The notes beneath the pieces were generated by a model, which was not told where the DNA came from, ran no database searches, and was given only the letters and a program-made list of their open reading frames with translations. A program made the position numbers and the translations under genes. A stretch of 64,000 nucleotides of DNA, taken from positions 36,827 through 100,826 of the forward strand of contig JAFDMF010000006.1 in the NCBI GenBank assembly GCA_019306065.1, written 5' to 3'. Source of the DNA: Deltaproteobacteria bacterium (GTDB lineage Bacteria > Desulfobacterota > Desulfobacteria > Desulfobacterales > JAFDMD01). Shown here piece after piece: positions 23,461 to 32,692 of the stretch; position 1 is the first letter of the stretch; every line of letters starts with the position of its first letter.

Positions 23461-26105
23461 CTTTTAACGCTCCATTTTTCATAAATATCTTTTCTTCTGT
23501 TAAAGGCTTCTTCTCCGCCTTCCATTATTTTTATAATCTTTTTCTGCATTTCAAAGTTGTCTATGCTTCCTTCCTGTAAATTGATTTTTGATTCCGAATA
23601 ACCGCAGGAAATTATCTTTTCGCTGTCTCCGAGAACCGGAATGTTAGGATTATGAGTGGCAAATATAAACTGCATTTTGCCTTTTAATTCTCTGATTTTT
23701 TTTATAACATCCTTATAAATGGTTTGATTGTCCAAATCATCTTCCGGCTGATCGATTATTAAAATATCCGTCTCTTTTTGAGCAAGCAGAAAAAGTATTA
23801 ACGCGGTTGCCCGTTGTCCTAACGAATGATCTTTTAACGGTTTGTTATTATAATTAATTGTAAATAAGGTTTCTACGTTAAAAGTTATTAACTCAAAAAG
23901 TTTATTTTCAAATATTTCATCAAACTTAACAAACTGATTATTACTCAATATAGTTTGCAATCTGCTTTTATCTCTATATATTTCTATAAAATCTTTATAT
24001 TCTTCCTTAATTTTTTCATAAGAGTAGCCTGTTATGCCGCTTCCTTTAAAAGTTTGCTTTAATTTATCTAAAAACAGATCTCTTCTGCCTTTATATTCCA
24101 AAGAGATTGAAATGGGATTTTCATAAGAGTTGATACACTTAACCTCGTTTTCTATATTTCTATATCGTTGAAGCCAAAGTTCATTTAATTCGGATATTTT
24201 ATCACTTAACGATGTTATATATCCCTCTCTTTTTGCCTCCGATTTTTCAATCTCTTTAAGTTTTAATTTAAAATTCTCTATTCGCGTATTAAGTTTAAGA
24301 AAATTATCGGGATTAATATTAGGTATATTTATCTCTCTTTTTGTTGCGGAAAATTCCTCCGTAAGAGTATCTTTTTTATTTTTTAAACTTTCTTCCACCG
24401 TTTTAAATTCGGTTATAAATTGCTCTATATTTTTATTTGCTTCTATTATATTATTAAACTCCGCTTTAATATTATTAAATATTTTTTCGGCGGTTTCAAA
24501 AACTTCTTTATTATATTCGGAGTTAAAAAAAGCGTCTTGAAAAAACGGTTCATAATTGCCGCATAATTCTTTCAAACTCTTGTCAAAGTCGGAAAGCCTG
24601 TCTAATATTTCATTAATCTTTGTAATATCAGAATTAATGCCGCTTTCTTTTTTAAGCTTATCTTCAATGCCGCTTTCTTTGAATATTTTAAGTTTTTCTT
24701 CCGCATCCTTTATATTCTGTTCTGTTTCTCTTTTTGCTTCGTCAAGCTCCTCAAGTCTTTTTAATTCAATTGTAATATCGTATATTTCTACGCGTTTTTC
24801 TTTGATTCCAACTTCTATACTTTCCAAACGATTTCCTATAAGTTTTTTTACCAAATCCGCTTCAAAATCAATATTTTTATTGGAAAGATCCTTTTGTCCG
24901 AAATATACGGGTTTTTTTAAAACAGTTTCAAGCCCGGCTTCAATTCTACTATTATCCTTATCGTAAATATTCTCTTTTTCACCGTATATTTTTTCAATTC
25001 TATACTCTTTGTTATGCCGGTTTCGGATATAAACAACAATCTTGCCGCCGCTTTTTAATGTATGCTCTATAAGATTATTTTTATAATCTTTATCTGCGGC
25101 AATATCTTCCAACGAAATTCCAAGAATATAACGCAATACCTCAATAACCGAAGATTTACCGCTTCCTCTTATTCCTATAAAATTATTCAATTCGGAAGAA
25201 AAATCAATCTCTTTATCGTCAAGCAGTCCGCCTTCAAAAGAGATTGATTTAATATAAGAATTGGAAACTTCGGGAGGATTATCTTCTCGGACTCGATTTT
25301 TTTTATCTTTTAAAGCATATTTAAGGGCTTCAAAATTAAAATCTCCGATTTTAATATAAGTCTTTTTATCATTATCTTTCTGTTTGCCAAATGTTCCTAT
25401 TTCATCTAAATTTTTACAATCCGAGCCTTCCAAATATGCAGGTATTGTTTCTTTATTTGGAAACCATTTTTCTAAATTTATTTTTAGATCATAGCTTCTA
25501 ACTTTTTGAAACCCAAACACATTTTGTTTAAAAAGGTTATCTTTTGCAAAATCTGAAATTCTTCCGCCGTCCAATCCTTTTAAAAAACCGTTATTCTTTT
25601 CCACATGCGCCATTATAACAAAAGAATCCCGACCCTCTTTTCTATGCTTGTTAAGCTTTTCAAATAAATCCGAAAGATTATATTTACAGAGCGCATTTGC
25701 ATTTAAACGATTCGATACCCCTTCAAAAGCGGAAGTTAAAAACTGTCCTATAAAATTTTCATCATTTTTTATCCATGTTTCATAATCAAATGCTATTAAT
25801 GTGTGGATTCCATTGCTTCCGTCCTGTACCGAAAGCTCTACTCCGGGTACAAGCCATATATTTTCTTTACCGCCTCTTTTTATTAAAGCTTTATATTCCT
25901 CTAAATTAAATTTATTATGATTTGCAATCAAACCTATCTTAATATCTTCTTCAACCAATCTGTTTATATATGCTCCGATAAAATCGTTATCATTTTCTTC
26001 ATATATAAACTCTTGATCCGCTTTTGTATGAAGATGAAAATCCGCTTTAAACCATTTGGAACCGTTTTTAAAAAAGTTTTTATCCGAATTCATTTTAATA
26101 TCCAT
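23457..26105 (-). CDS. TrlF-like PHP phosphoesterase fused to an SMC/RecF-type ATPase
   Basis: The product has about 882 residues from the ATG at 26105; the frame is open to a TTG at 26150, but neither has a strong ribosome site. Near the N-terminus lies a PHP metal-hydrolase domain (KADFHLHTKAD, IANHNKFN, WLVPGVELSV). A Walker A, GIRGSGKSSV, is near residue 310, a long coiled coil runs about 420-680, and the ABC-type Walker B IIDQPEDDLDN is near 785 followed by a FATHNPNIP switch. This domain order matches the TrlF family of presumed anti-mobile-element ATPases. It overlaps the AlbA_2 gene by 4 bases. The coiled coil and ATPase would clamp DNA or RNA ends; the PHP would hydrolyse phosphoesters. 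Confidence 0.8.
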   Translation of the reverse strand: MDIKMNSDKNFFKNGSKWFKADFHLHTKADQEFIYEENDNDFIGAYINRLVEEDIKIGLIANHNKFNLEEYKALIKRGGKENIWLVPGVELSVQDGSNGIHTLIAFDYETWIKNDENFIGQFLTSAFEGVSNRLNANALCKYNLSDLFEKLNKHRKEGRDSFVIMAHVEKNNGFLKGLDGGRISDFAKDNLFKQNVFGFQKVRSYDLKINLEKWFPNKETIPAYLEGSDCKNLDEIGTFGKQKDNDKKTYIKIGDFNFEALKYALKDKKNRVREDNPPEVSNSYIKSISFEGGLLDDKEIDFSSELNNFIGIRGSGKSSVIEVLRYILGISLEDIAADKDYKNNLIEHTLKSGGKIVVYIRNRHNKEYRIEKIYGEKENIYDKDNSRIEAGLETVLKKPVYFGQKDLSNKNIDFEADLVKKLIGNRLESIEVGIKEKRVEIYDITIELKRLEELDEAKRETEQNIKDAEEKLKIFKESGIEDKLKKESGINSDITKINEILDRLSDFDKSLKELCGNYEPFFQDAFFNSEYNKEVFETAEKIFNNIKAEFNNIIEANKNIEQFITEFKTVEESLKNKKDTLTEEFSATKREINIPNINPDNFLKLNTRIENFKLKLKEIEKSEAKREGYITSLSDKISELNELWLQRYRNIENEVKCINSYENPISISLEYKGRRDLFLDKLKQTFKGSGITGYSYEKIKEEYKDFIEIYRDKSRLQTILSNNQFVKFDEIFENKLFELITFNVETLFTINYNNKPLKDHSLGQRATALILFLLAQKETDILIIDQPEDDLDNQTIYKDVIKKIRELKGKMQFIFATHNPNIPVLGDSEKIISCGYSESKINLQEGSIDNFEMQKKIIKIMEGGEEAFNRRKDIYEKWSVKR

Positions 26106-26338
26106 ACTTTTTAATTTTGAAATTATTACCTTTATAATACATAACCGCAAAAATTAATCCGCTATATTTTATTAGATAAAATTAAATTTATATAAACTTC
26201 AAGTCAACTCTTAATTAAAAAAGAAAAGAACAGCAAGTAAGTTTGATTAAGCGAAGTGAAACCCAACATGATTAAAAAGACGCCAAAACTGAACAAATTA
26301 CCATGTATTTCCGCTTTTAAAAAGTTGTGCGGCAAATA

Positions 26339-27598
26339 CTATTCATATCTTAAAGCCTCTATGGGATTAAGCCTCGAAGCTTTTATTGCAGGAAATAATC
26401 CGGCGGATATCCCTACCGCAACAGATACCGCTATGGATAAAAAAACCGAAGAAAAACTTATCATCATGTCTATATTAAAAAACCTGCCGAGCAATAATGC
26501 TATTGTTACTCCGAGAATCAAGCCTATAAAACTTCCGAACAAAGATATTAAAACGGCTTCAAAAAGAAACTGCTGCATAATTGTTTTATCCTGCGCGCCA
26601 AGCGCTTTGCGCAGCCCGATCTCTTTTGTGCGCTCGGTAACCGAAACAAGCATCATATTCATAATTCCTATACTTCCCACCAAAAGCGAAATTGCGGCTA
26701 TTGCGGCTAAAAGTATTGTAAAAAGCCGCGTAGTCTCTTTTACGGTATTTACAAGCTCAGCCATATTTATTAATCTGAAATCGTTCTCCTCCTGTTTTCT
26801 AATGTTATGACGCTCTCGTAAAAGTTGAGTTATTTTATCCGATACATAATCAAGATACTCTTCTTTAGCTACATTTAGTACAATTCGATGAACGCTTTTC
26901 GGAAGCGTTGCGCCGGAAAATCTTCTTGAAAAGGTTTTAAACGGTATAAAAATATTATCGTCCGGGTTAATAAAAGCTACCGAGCCGCTTTCCCGAATTA
27001 CTCCTATTATCGTAAGAGGTATATTTTTAATTCTTATTACTTTGCCTACCGCATTTTCTTCTCCGAACAGTTCGTTACAGACATTTTTTCCTATCAACGC
27101 GTAAGAAGAGCCGAGTTTTGAATCTTTTTCGGTAAAAAAAGCCCCCTTTTCAATTTTAAAATTCATTACCTCAAAATAAGAAGGCGGAACTCCGTATATG
27201 CCTGCTCCGATATTTTTTTTATTATATACCGCTTGCCCTGCGGTATTATTTGCATAAGAGACTTTTGCAGCTTGAGAAATTACGCTTATAGCCGCAGCGT
27301 CGTCATAAGTAAGAGTTTGAATGTTTCCGGTATTAACTCCTCTGGTATTTGCAAAACCGGGTCTTATCACTAAAAGATTAGAGCCGAGCCCCGCAAAACG
27401 TTCGTTTACTTTTCTTTGAACCCCTTCTCCGAGCGCAACCATATCGACTACCGCCATAACTCCTATAACAATTCCCAATATTGTAAGAAACGATCTTAAT
27501 TTATAAGATTTTAAAGAAATCCATGCTTCCGAAAACATATCTAATATTACGGATATATATATTTTTTTTATTTTATTTTTCTGATAATGTTCTGTCAT
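26339..27598 (-). CDS. MacB-like ABC transporter permease (FtsX/MacB_PCD)
   Basis: The 419-residue protein has one helix near 35-55 (KLRSFLTILGIVIGVMAVV), a large periplasmic MacB_PCD domain and three C-terminal helices of the FtsX type (about 290-315, 340-365, 375-400). GLRKALGAQDKTI is the coupling-helix motif. It belongs with the ATPase at 28.3-29.0 kb and adaptor at 29.1-30.3 kb as a tripartite efflux or export pump, here without a fused ATPase. A toxin-antitoxin-like pair (27613-28145) lies between it and the ATPase gene. The start is either 27598 or an internal ATG at about 27538; neither has a clear ribosome site. Confidence 0.88.
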   Translation of the reverse strand: MTEHYQKNKIKKIYISVILDMFSEAWISLKSYKLRSFLTILGIVIGVMAVVDMVALGEGVQRKVNERFAGLGSNLLVIRPGFANTRGVNTGNIQTLTYDDAAAISVISQAAKVSYANNTAGQAVYNKKNIGAGIYGVPPSYFEVMNFKIEKGAFFTEKDSKLGSSYALIGKNVCNELFGEENAVGKVIRIKNIPLTIIGVIRESGSVAFINPDDNIFIPFKTFSRRFSGATLPKSVHRIVLNVAKEEYLDYVSDKITQLLRERHNIRKQEENDFRLINMAELVNTVKETTRLFTILLAAIAAISLLVGSIGIMNMMLVSVTERTKEIGLRKALGAQDKTIMQQFLFEAVLISLFGSFIGLILGVTIALLLGRFFNIDMMISFSSVFLSIAVSVAVGISAGLFPAIKASRLNPIEALRYE

Positions 27599-27612
27599 AT
27601 TAAATGGTTTTT

Positions 27613-27855
27613 TTATCTTGTAGAAGCGTCAAGTATGGTTATTCCCACAAGTTTTTCTCCTCTGTATCTGTGTAAAATACCATCTTGAGACATATCGGAA
27701 TCGGTTGCCTTCTGAGGACGGTCAAAACTTATATAAAGAATATCCGCCTCCTTATCATAGTCAATCCACATTTTGGTAACTGGAAATCTTAAAAGATGAG
27801 GCGTAGCTTTAAAAACTTCCGATAGCATCTCTTTTTTTAATAATTTTTTTTCCAT
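27613..27855 (-). CDS. DUF2283 protein (putative antitoxin)
   Basis: The 80-residue protein contains the DUF2283 core MWIDYDKEADILYISFDRPQ (about 28-47), then GILHRYRGEKLVGITILDAS. DUF2283 genes commonly lie beside small toxin-like genes. Its start overlaps the upstream 102-residue gene by 19 bases, as in a toxin-antitoxin operon. It ends 14 bases before the MacB-like permease, so both genes are embedded in the exporter operon. The antitoxin role is inferred from context only. Confidence 0.7.
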   Translation of the reverse strand: MEKKLLKKEMLSEVFKATPHLLRFPVTKMWIDYDKEADILYISFDRPQKATDSDMSQDGILHRYRGEKLVGITILDASTR

Positions 27856-28145
27856 ATTATTTCCTCATTTTTAAGTTTTATTTTCTTTGTAAAGTATGCA
27901 GTAATAATAAACCCGTCATTTTGAGATTCTTTATAAACTACGGCTAAAAATTTTTCTTTTTTAACTCTTTGCAAAGCAATATAAGCGCCTCCATAGCCTT
28001 TAATAATATAATCGGCATCCTCTATCGTTTCCAATACGTTATCATAATAGCCTGCCATGTCGTCATGGTTTTCTACGATATGACGCCATCGTTCGTCTGT
28101 AAGCCTAATAGGCGTTTTTTTAACTGAAAAAGCAATATTTTCCAT
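27837..28145 (-). CDS. Small toxin-like protein paired with DUF2283
   Basis: The 102-residue protein has RLTDERWRHIVENHDDMAGY (about 14-33), a central YIIKGYGGAYIALQR strand, and FLAVVYKES with DGFIITAYFTKK at the end. This H...R...strand arrangement resembles small BECR-fold (RelE/barnase-like) proteins encoded next to DUF2283, for which a ribonuclease role is plausible but unproven. The start is the ATG at 28145. It overlaps its partner by 19 bases and lies 176 bases behind the ABC ATPase gene. Confidence 0.6.
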   Translation of the reverse strand: MENIAFSVKKTPIRLTDERWRHIVENHDDMAGYYDNVLETIEDADYIIKGYGGAYIALQRVKKEKFLAVVYKESQNDGFIITAYFTKKIKLKNEEIIWKKNY

Positions 28146-28321
28146 AAGTGATTATCCGTATTCTTAATCCGTTAAACTGCTTATTGACTCTCTTAAAACG
28201 GTAATATAGAAAAATAAACATAATTTACTCATCTGCCAATGGAGGCAGAATGAGCTTGGAAGCCGCTATAATTACTTATGGCGGCTGCTGTTATTTTTAA
28301 GGCTGCCTGTTTTTATATTTT
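28146..28321. other. 176-base gap with two small hairpins inside the exporter operon
   Basis: CTGCC-AATGGA-GGCAG (28236-28251) and GCCGC...GGCGGC (about 28262-28285) form short stems. They may be a partial terminator that separates the ATPase from the inserted pair. Confidence 0.45.
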
Positions 28322-29014
28322 TTACGACAATTTCTTATCATATTCAATTTTTCCGTCTTTTATATATATGGTTCTATTTGTCATTTCGGCAATTTCCGCT
28401 TCGTGAGTAATCATAATCACCGTAATATTGGTAGTAGAATTAAGCTCTTGAAAAAGCTTAAGTATTTCAAAACTTGTTTTGCTGTCTAAGTTTCCGGTAG
28501 GCTCGTCCGCAAGAATTATTTCCGGCGATGCGGCAAGCGCTCTTGCTATTGCCACTCTTTGTTTCATTCCGCCGGAAAGCTGGGTAGGAAGATATTTTTC
28601 ATATCCTTTAAGATTTACTTTAGATAAAAATTCAACTGCAATCTCTTCCCGCTCTTTTTTTTTAATTCCTCTATAAACCAGAGGCATGGAAACATTATCG
28701 ATTAAGTTTCGTTTTGCAAGGAGATTAAAACTTTGAAAAACAAATCCTATGGTTTTGTTGCGGATGTATGCAAGCTGATCGGACGTCATTTTAAATACAT
28801 CTTTGCCGCTTAAATAATAGCTGCCGCTTGTAGCCGAATCAAGACATCCTATAATATTCATACAGGTAGATTTTCCGGAGCCGGAAGGTCCCATTATAGA
28901 AAGAAACTCTCCGTATTCTACGAAAAATGAAATATCCTTTAAAACCCTTTCGATTATATCTTCGCCGATTACGTAATTTTTATTAATATTTTTAAATTCT
29001 ATTACATTAGCCAT
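28322..29014 (-). CDS. ABC transporter ATP-binding protein (MacB/LolD type)
   Basis: The 230-residue ATPase has Walker [10 protein letters not shown] (42-50), Q-loop VFQSFN, signature LSGGMKQR, Walker [12 protein letters not shown] and the switch histidine in MITHEAE. The length and [14 protein letters not shown] region match the MacB/LolD group that drives FtsX-type permeases. It follows the adaptor gene by 97 bases, which include a CTTCGCTCG-like repeat fragment. The permease partner is displaced by an inserted gene pair. Confidence 0.93.
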   Translation of the reverse strand: MANVIEFKNINKNYVIGEDIIERVLKDISFFVEYGEFLSIMGPSGSGKSTCMNIIGCLDSATSGSYYLSGKDVFKMTSDQLAYIRNKTIGFVFQSFNLLAKRNLIDNVSMPLVYRGIKKKEREEIAVEFLSKVNLKGYEKYLPTQLSGGMKQRVAIARALAASPEIILADEPTGNLDSKTSFEILKLFQELNSTTNITVIMITHEAEIAEMTNRTIYIKDGKIEYDKKLS

Positions 29015-29111
29015 ATTTTTTCGTCATTTCGAGCAAAGCAAAAAATCCCTTTATTATTTTTATAATCATACTTTTACTATATTTAATAATGGAGATTCCC
29101 TATCTTTTATT

Positions 29112-30260
29112 TTAAAAAGGTTTTCTCATTCTCGTATCGTTTCTATTCGATTTATTATCGCCTATTTTAATTATATCTTCTATTAAAATATCCTCTTCTT
29201 TTATAGCGTCGCTTATTATTTCGGTTTCGGTTTCATTATAAAGCCCTTTTTCAACCGTTACAGGCTCTATCTCTTTTTTATCCGTTAAACGAAATATAAC
29301 GGTTTCGTTCGAAGCGGGCAAAACAGATGCGCCGGAAATATCTTCTATATCCAATTTAACGTTAAAAACAGAATTTCGGACTTTTAAGATATTCTTTTTT
29401 TCGGCTATTATAATCTTTACAAAAGCGGTCATTCCCGGAAGTATCTTCATATCCGAGTTATCAATCTCTATAATTACGGTATAAATCACCACATTTTGTT
29501 CCGTTGCCGGATTTAAGCGTATAAGATTTACTATGCCTGTAAATTCATCCTTTTCAAAAGCGTCAACTGTAAATATAACCTTCTGTCTTTTTTTTATATA
29601 TCCTATATCCGCTTCGGATATAGATGCTTCTATCTGCATTTTTGTTAAATCTTCGGCAATCTTAAAAAGTTCCGGCGTTTGAAGCCCTGCCGCTACGGTT
29701 TGTCCTTCGTCAACCTCTCTTGAAATTATAACTCCTGCAACCGGAGACCTTATAATTGTATATCCGATATTAATTTCCGCCTGTTTGTAATTTGCATAAG
29801 CCGATTTATAATCCGCCTCCGCGCTTTTTACCGCGGCTTTGGCTTTATCCAATTCCGCTTCTGCCACATATTCTTTATCAAACAGTTCTCGTATTCTTTT
29901 TTCTTCTAATGCCGCAAGCTCTTTTTGAACTTTTGCTTTTTTTAAAGCAGCCTCTGCGGATTCTATGCGGGTTTTTAAAAGAGATTTGTCAAGATCGGCA
30001 AGCAGGTCTCCTTTTTTAACCTTATCGTTAAAATCCGCATATATCTTTTCTATGGTTCCGGATACTTGGGTTCCTACTTTTACTACATTTACAGGATTAA
30101 CGGTTCCTGTTGCAATTATCTCTTTTTTAATATCCCCTTTTACCGCCTGCGAGGTAATATATTGGTTTTCGGAGTTGTCTTTTTTTAAAAAAAAGGTATA
30201 AGAGCCGTATCCGAAAGCCAATAATACTATAATTATAATAATTTTTTTAAATAGTTTCAT
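29112..30260 (-). CDS. Periplasmic adaptor (membrane fusion) protein, MacA-like
   Basis: The product has about 382 residues from the ATG at 30260, which has a GGAAATAAAT site; an upstream ATG at 30272 has none. One N-terminal helix (KIIIIIVLLAFGYGSYTFF) anchors it. ATGTVNPVNVVKVGTQVSGTI opens the lipoyl half-motif, a helical hairpin rich in K/A/E spans about 95-160, and GVIISREVDEGQTVAAG closes the second half. A beta-barrel follows. It would bridge the ABC permease with a TolC-type channel; the channel gene (33.7-35.1 kb) lies upstream, behind a 3.4-kb insertion. Confidence 0.9.
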   Translation of the reverse strand: MKLFKKIIIIIVLLAFGYGSYTFFLKKDNSENQYITSQAVKGDIKKEIIATGTVNPVNVVKVGTQVSGTIEKIYADFNDKVKKGDLLADLDKSLLKTRIESAEAALKKAKVQKELAALEEKRIRELFDKEYVAEAELDKAKAAVKSAEADYKSAYANYKQAEINIGYTIIRSPVAGVIISREVDEGQTVAAGLQTPELFKIAEDLTKMQIEASISEADIGYIKKRQKVIFTVDAFEKDEFTGIVNLIRLNPATEQNVVIYTVIIEIDNSDMKILPGMTAFVKIIIAEKKNILKVRNSVFNVKLDIEDISGASVLPASNETVIFRLTDKKEIEPVTVEKGLYNETETEIISDAIKEEDILIEDIIKIGDNKSNRNDTRMRKPF

Positions 30261-30418
30261 ATTTATTTCCATTTTATAAAAAACAATATCCTATTTTTAT
30301 AATATCAATCCTGTTTTTGTATTTTATACCAACTCTTTGCATATTGACAAGCATTTTAAATATCAAAGCTTATTAGGGGAAAGGAAGATAGGAAACGGTT
30401 TTTGATTTTTTTATCTTT

Positions 30419-30805
30419 CTATCTGTTATTTTTAAGGGCTAATAGTTTTTGGATATTTTTTTCAATTATTTCGCCCGAACCTTTTCCGCCTTTTGTTTTT
30501 CTGTTAAGGTCGTTAATTTCTATTGTTCCGTCTGCTGAAATCCATAATATATCAATATTATCAGATAGCCAATTTAATGCTTTATCGTTGAAATATCCGT
30601 TTGTTTGTAATTCTACTTTTAATTCGCCTATATGTTTTTTTGCATAATTTAATATTTCGGTCATTATAGATAATTCTAAAGTAGGCTCGCCGGATGCAAA
30701 AAAACCGAGATAGTTTGAACCTGTTTGAATGGTGGGTTTCGTTCCTCTACCCGCCATATGCTCGCTCAACTGTTGAATATGCTTTTTGCTTTTTATGGAA
30801 ATACC
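30419..30805 (-). pseudogene. Radical-SAM protein fragment lacking its [4Fe-4S] cysteines
   Basis: The visible segment NYLGFFASGEPTLE holds the GEPTL motif of radical-SAM enzymes, followed by LKVELQTNGYF and DILWISADG. A CxxxCxxC cluster would be expected ahead of it, but the frame begins at about KIGISIKSKKHIQQ with a TAG just before. The C-terminal part ends early as well. It is therefore a central piece of a radical-SAM protein, left beside the GNAT gene. Confidence 0.65.
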
Positions 30806-30880
30806 AATTTTCTACGAATAAGCATTTCTTTTGGTTTGCTTTATGTCCTTAATTTGTTTTCTTATAAATCTTAAGGGCTA

Positions 30881-31417
30881 TTACCACATATCTGGTTTAT
30901 TAAATGCTTCTACACAATACGAATTACCAATAATCGGTTCAATTTCATCACTAATCAAGGATTGAGCTAGCCACCCTTCCGGGTATGTTAATTTAAAAGG
31001 GGCTTTTGCTAAATTTTCAGGAATAAAACTAAATCCAACTTTAGAATAAAAATTAGGATCGCCATAAGTAAACGCCAACTCTACTCCATTTTCTTTTAAG
31101 GCGTTAAGTCCAAAATTAATCAACTTCTGACCTATTCCTTTTCCTTGATAACTTGTGCTTATTGCTACCGGAGATAAAAGAAAAGCATTAATCTCTCTTT
31201 CAAACGATAACTTAGAAAAAATAATACTACCAATGATTTGCTCATTTTCAGTGGCCACAAAACAATAAAAATCATGGTCATCGGCGCTATTCATTAACTC
31301 ATAGGCTAAGTTTCCTACTGACAAGCCTTCTGATTGCCCTTCTGAATCTGAAAATGTATTAGTGAATAGCTGTTTAATTTCTTCAGTATTGCTTGGATTA
31401 TATATTGAAAGTTTCAT
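30881..31417 (-). CDS. GNAT family N-acetyltransferase
   Basis: The 178-residue acetyltransferase has the acetyl-CoA loop TSYQGKGIGQKLINFGLNAL (about 92-111) and the conserved EQIIGSIIFSKL strand pair; GDPNFYSKVGFSF is the C-terminal GNAT motif. It resembles YhbS-type proteins of unknown substrate. The gene sits within remnants of radical-SAM genes, and its codon choice and even composition look unlike the neighbours, so recent transfer is likely. Its first 20 bases overlap the end of the upstream remnant. Resistance or a toxin role cannot be deduced. Confidence 0.85.
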   Translation of the reverse strand: MKLSIYNPSNTEEIKQLFTNTFSDSEGQSEGLSVGNLAYELMNSADDHDFYCFVATENEQIIGSIIFSKLSFEREINAFLLSPVAISTSYQGKGIGQKLINFGLNALKENGVELAFTYGDPNFYSKVGFSFIPENLAKAPFKLTYPEGWLAQSLISDEIEPIIGNSYCVEAFNKPDMW

Positions 31418-32369
31418 TTGTTTTCCTTTTATATTTTTTTATTATTTTAATTGCTTTTAAAATACCTTCCGAATTTATATTTTTTTTCATTTTGCCGAGC
31501 GATTCGGTATTATCCGTTTCAATGCCCAACCCAATTTGTATGTTTCCCGCTTCTTTCATAAGAGATATAATCTCTTCGGTAACGTTAGGCGGAAAAACCT
31601 GACGCCGCCATTTAAGGTTAAGTTTCCTTTTTATTATTTCTTTACATATAGCAGAATAGCCTCTTGGAACTATTGCATTGCAAAATTTTGTTTCATACAA
31701 AGATAAATCTGAAAAAGGAAGAATATCTATATTATTAATTAATTCGGCGGCGGGGTTTACGCGTATGTTATCGAATTTTTTAAACGTAATGCCTTTTATT
31801 TAATATAGTTCCAATTCTTTTTTAGAAAAAAAGTTGCCCAAAATATTTTTTATTATAAATTCCCCTTCGTTTCTTACAATAAAATCAATGTTACTGTTTT
31901 TTTTAAGAATAAACGAGTCGTTTTTTGCAGGAAAATAGCCTCCCCCAAATATATACGCTTTATTATAAAGTTTTCGGATAATATCCGTAACTGTATTAGA
32001 CCATTTTTCGGATATAGTAAGGACGGTCAAACCGTAAAATTTGGATTTATATTTTGATAAGATTTTAACAATATCGGTTTCATTAATCCCTTTGGCTTGA
32101 TTTTTTCGTAAAAAATAGTCGGTTAGATGAATATCTATAATTTTTACTTTATATCCGAAACTTTTTAAGTATGAGCTGATTGATAATATTCCATAGCTTG
32201 CTTCAAAAGGCAGATCGCCTAAAAGTCTGCCGGAGTTTTTTTCCATTTTATACCAATATTCTTTTTCAATGTGCAGGCTTTCGCAATAATCAATAAAAGA
32301 ACTGAATAAAGGCGGTTGGATTAAAACAATATCATATTCGCCGTTAATTTTTTCACCGGAAAGTTTCAT
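31398..32369 (-). pseudogene. B12-binding radical-SAM protein, broken by an in-frame TAA, a deletion and a 3' truncation
   Basis: The ATG at 32369 overlaps the azlD stop by one base. Residues 1-189 form a B12-binding domain (YDIVLIQPPLFSS, ASYGILSISSYLKSFGYKVKIIDIH, FGGGYFPAKN). A TAA at 31802-31800 interrupts it, but the frame continues as IKGITFKKFDNIRVNPAAEL and later GLGIETDNTESLGKMKK, which is radical-SAM C-terminal text. The expected CxxxCxxC cluster and about 50 residues are missing around VPRGYSAICKE. The end is cut at the GNAT gene. Confidence 0.75.
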
Positions 32370-32692
32370 TATGTTCCGCCTATCAGCCAAAACAAAAACA
32401 TTCCGAAAATAACGGTTAAGCCTAATGATTTTGACTTTAAGGCAAATATAAATACGGGAATTGAAACAAGAAGTTTTTTATTAAAAAAATCTAATTTTGC
32501 AGGACTGCCCGTAGTAAATAACTCTGGAAAAACCAAAGCGCAAAATATCGCTATAGGAACAAAACTTAACCAATCGGTTACCCAATCGGGCATTTTTCGT
32601 TTTGCAAGCAAAAGAAGAGGCAAACATCGGGGTATGTAAGTAACCAACCCCATACCAAGTATCATGATCAGGATATTTTTATCTATGTTCAT
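32369..32692 (-). CDS. azlD: Branched-chain amino-acid exporter small subunit, AzlD family
   Basis: The 107-residue membrane protein has three helices. GLVTYIPRCLPLLLLAKRKMPDWVTDWLSFVPIAIFCALVFPELF is the AzlD signature with the invariant TYIPR. With AzlC it forms an exporter for branched-chain amino acids or analogues. It starts directly behind azlC and its TAA overlaps the ATG of the decayed B12/radical-SAM gene (TAATG), so that gene once belonged to the operon. Confidence 0.9.
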   Translation of the reverse strand: MNIDKNILIMILGMGLVTYIPRCLPLLLLAKRKMPDWVTDWLSFVPIAIFCALVFPELFTTGSPAKLDFFNKKLLVSIPVFIFALKSKSLGLTVIFGMFLFWLIGGT

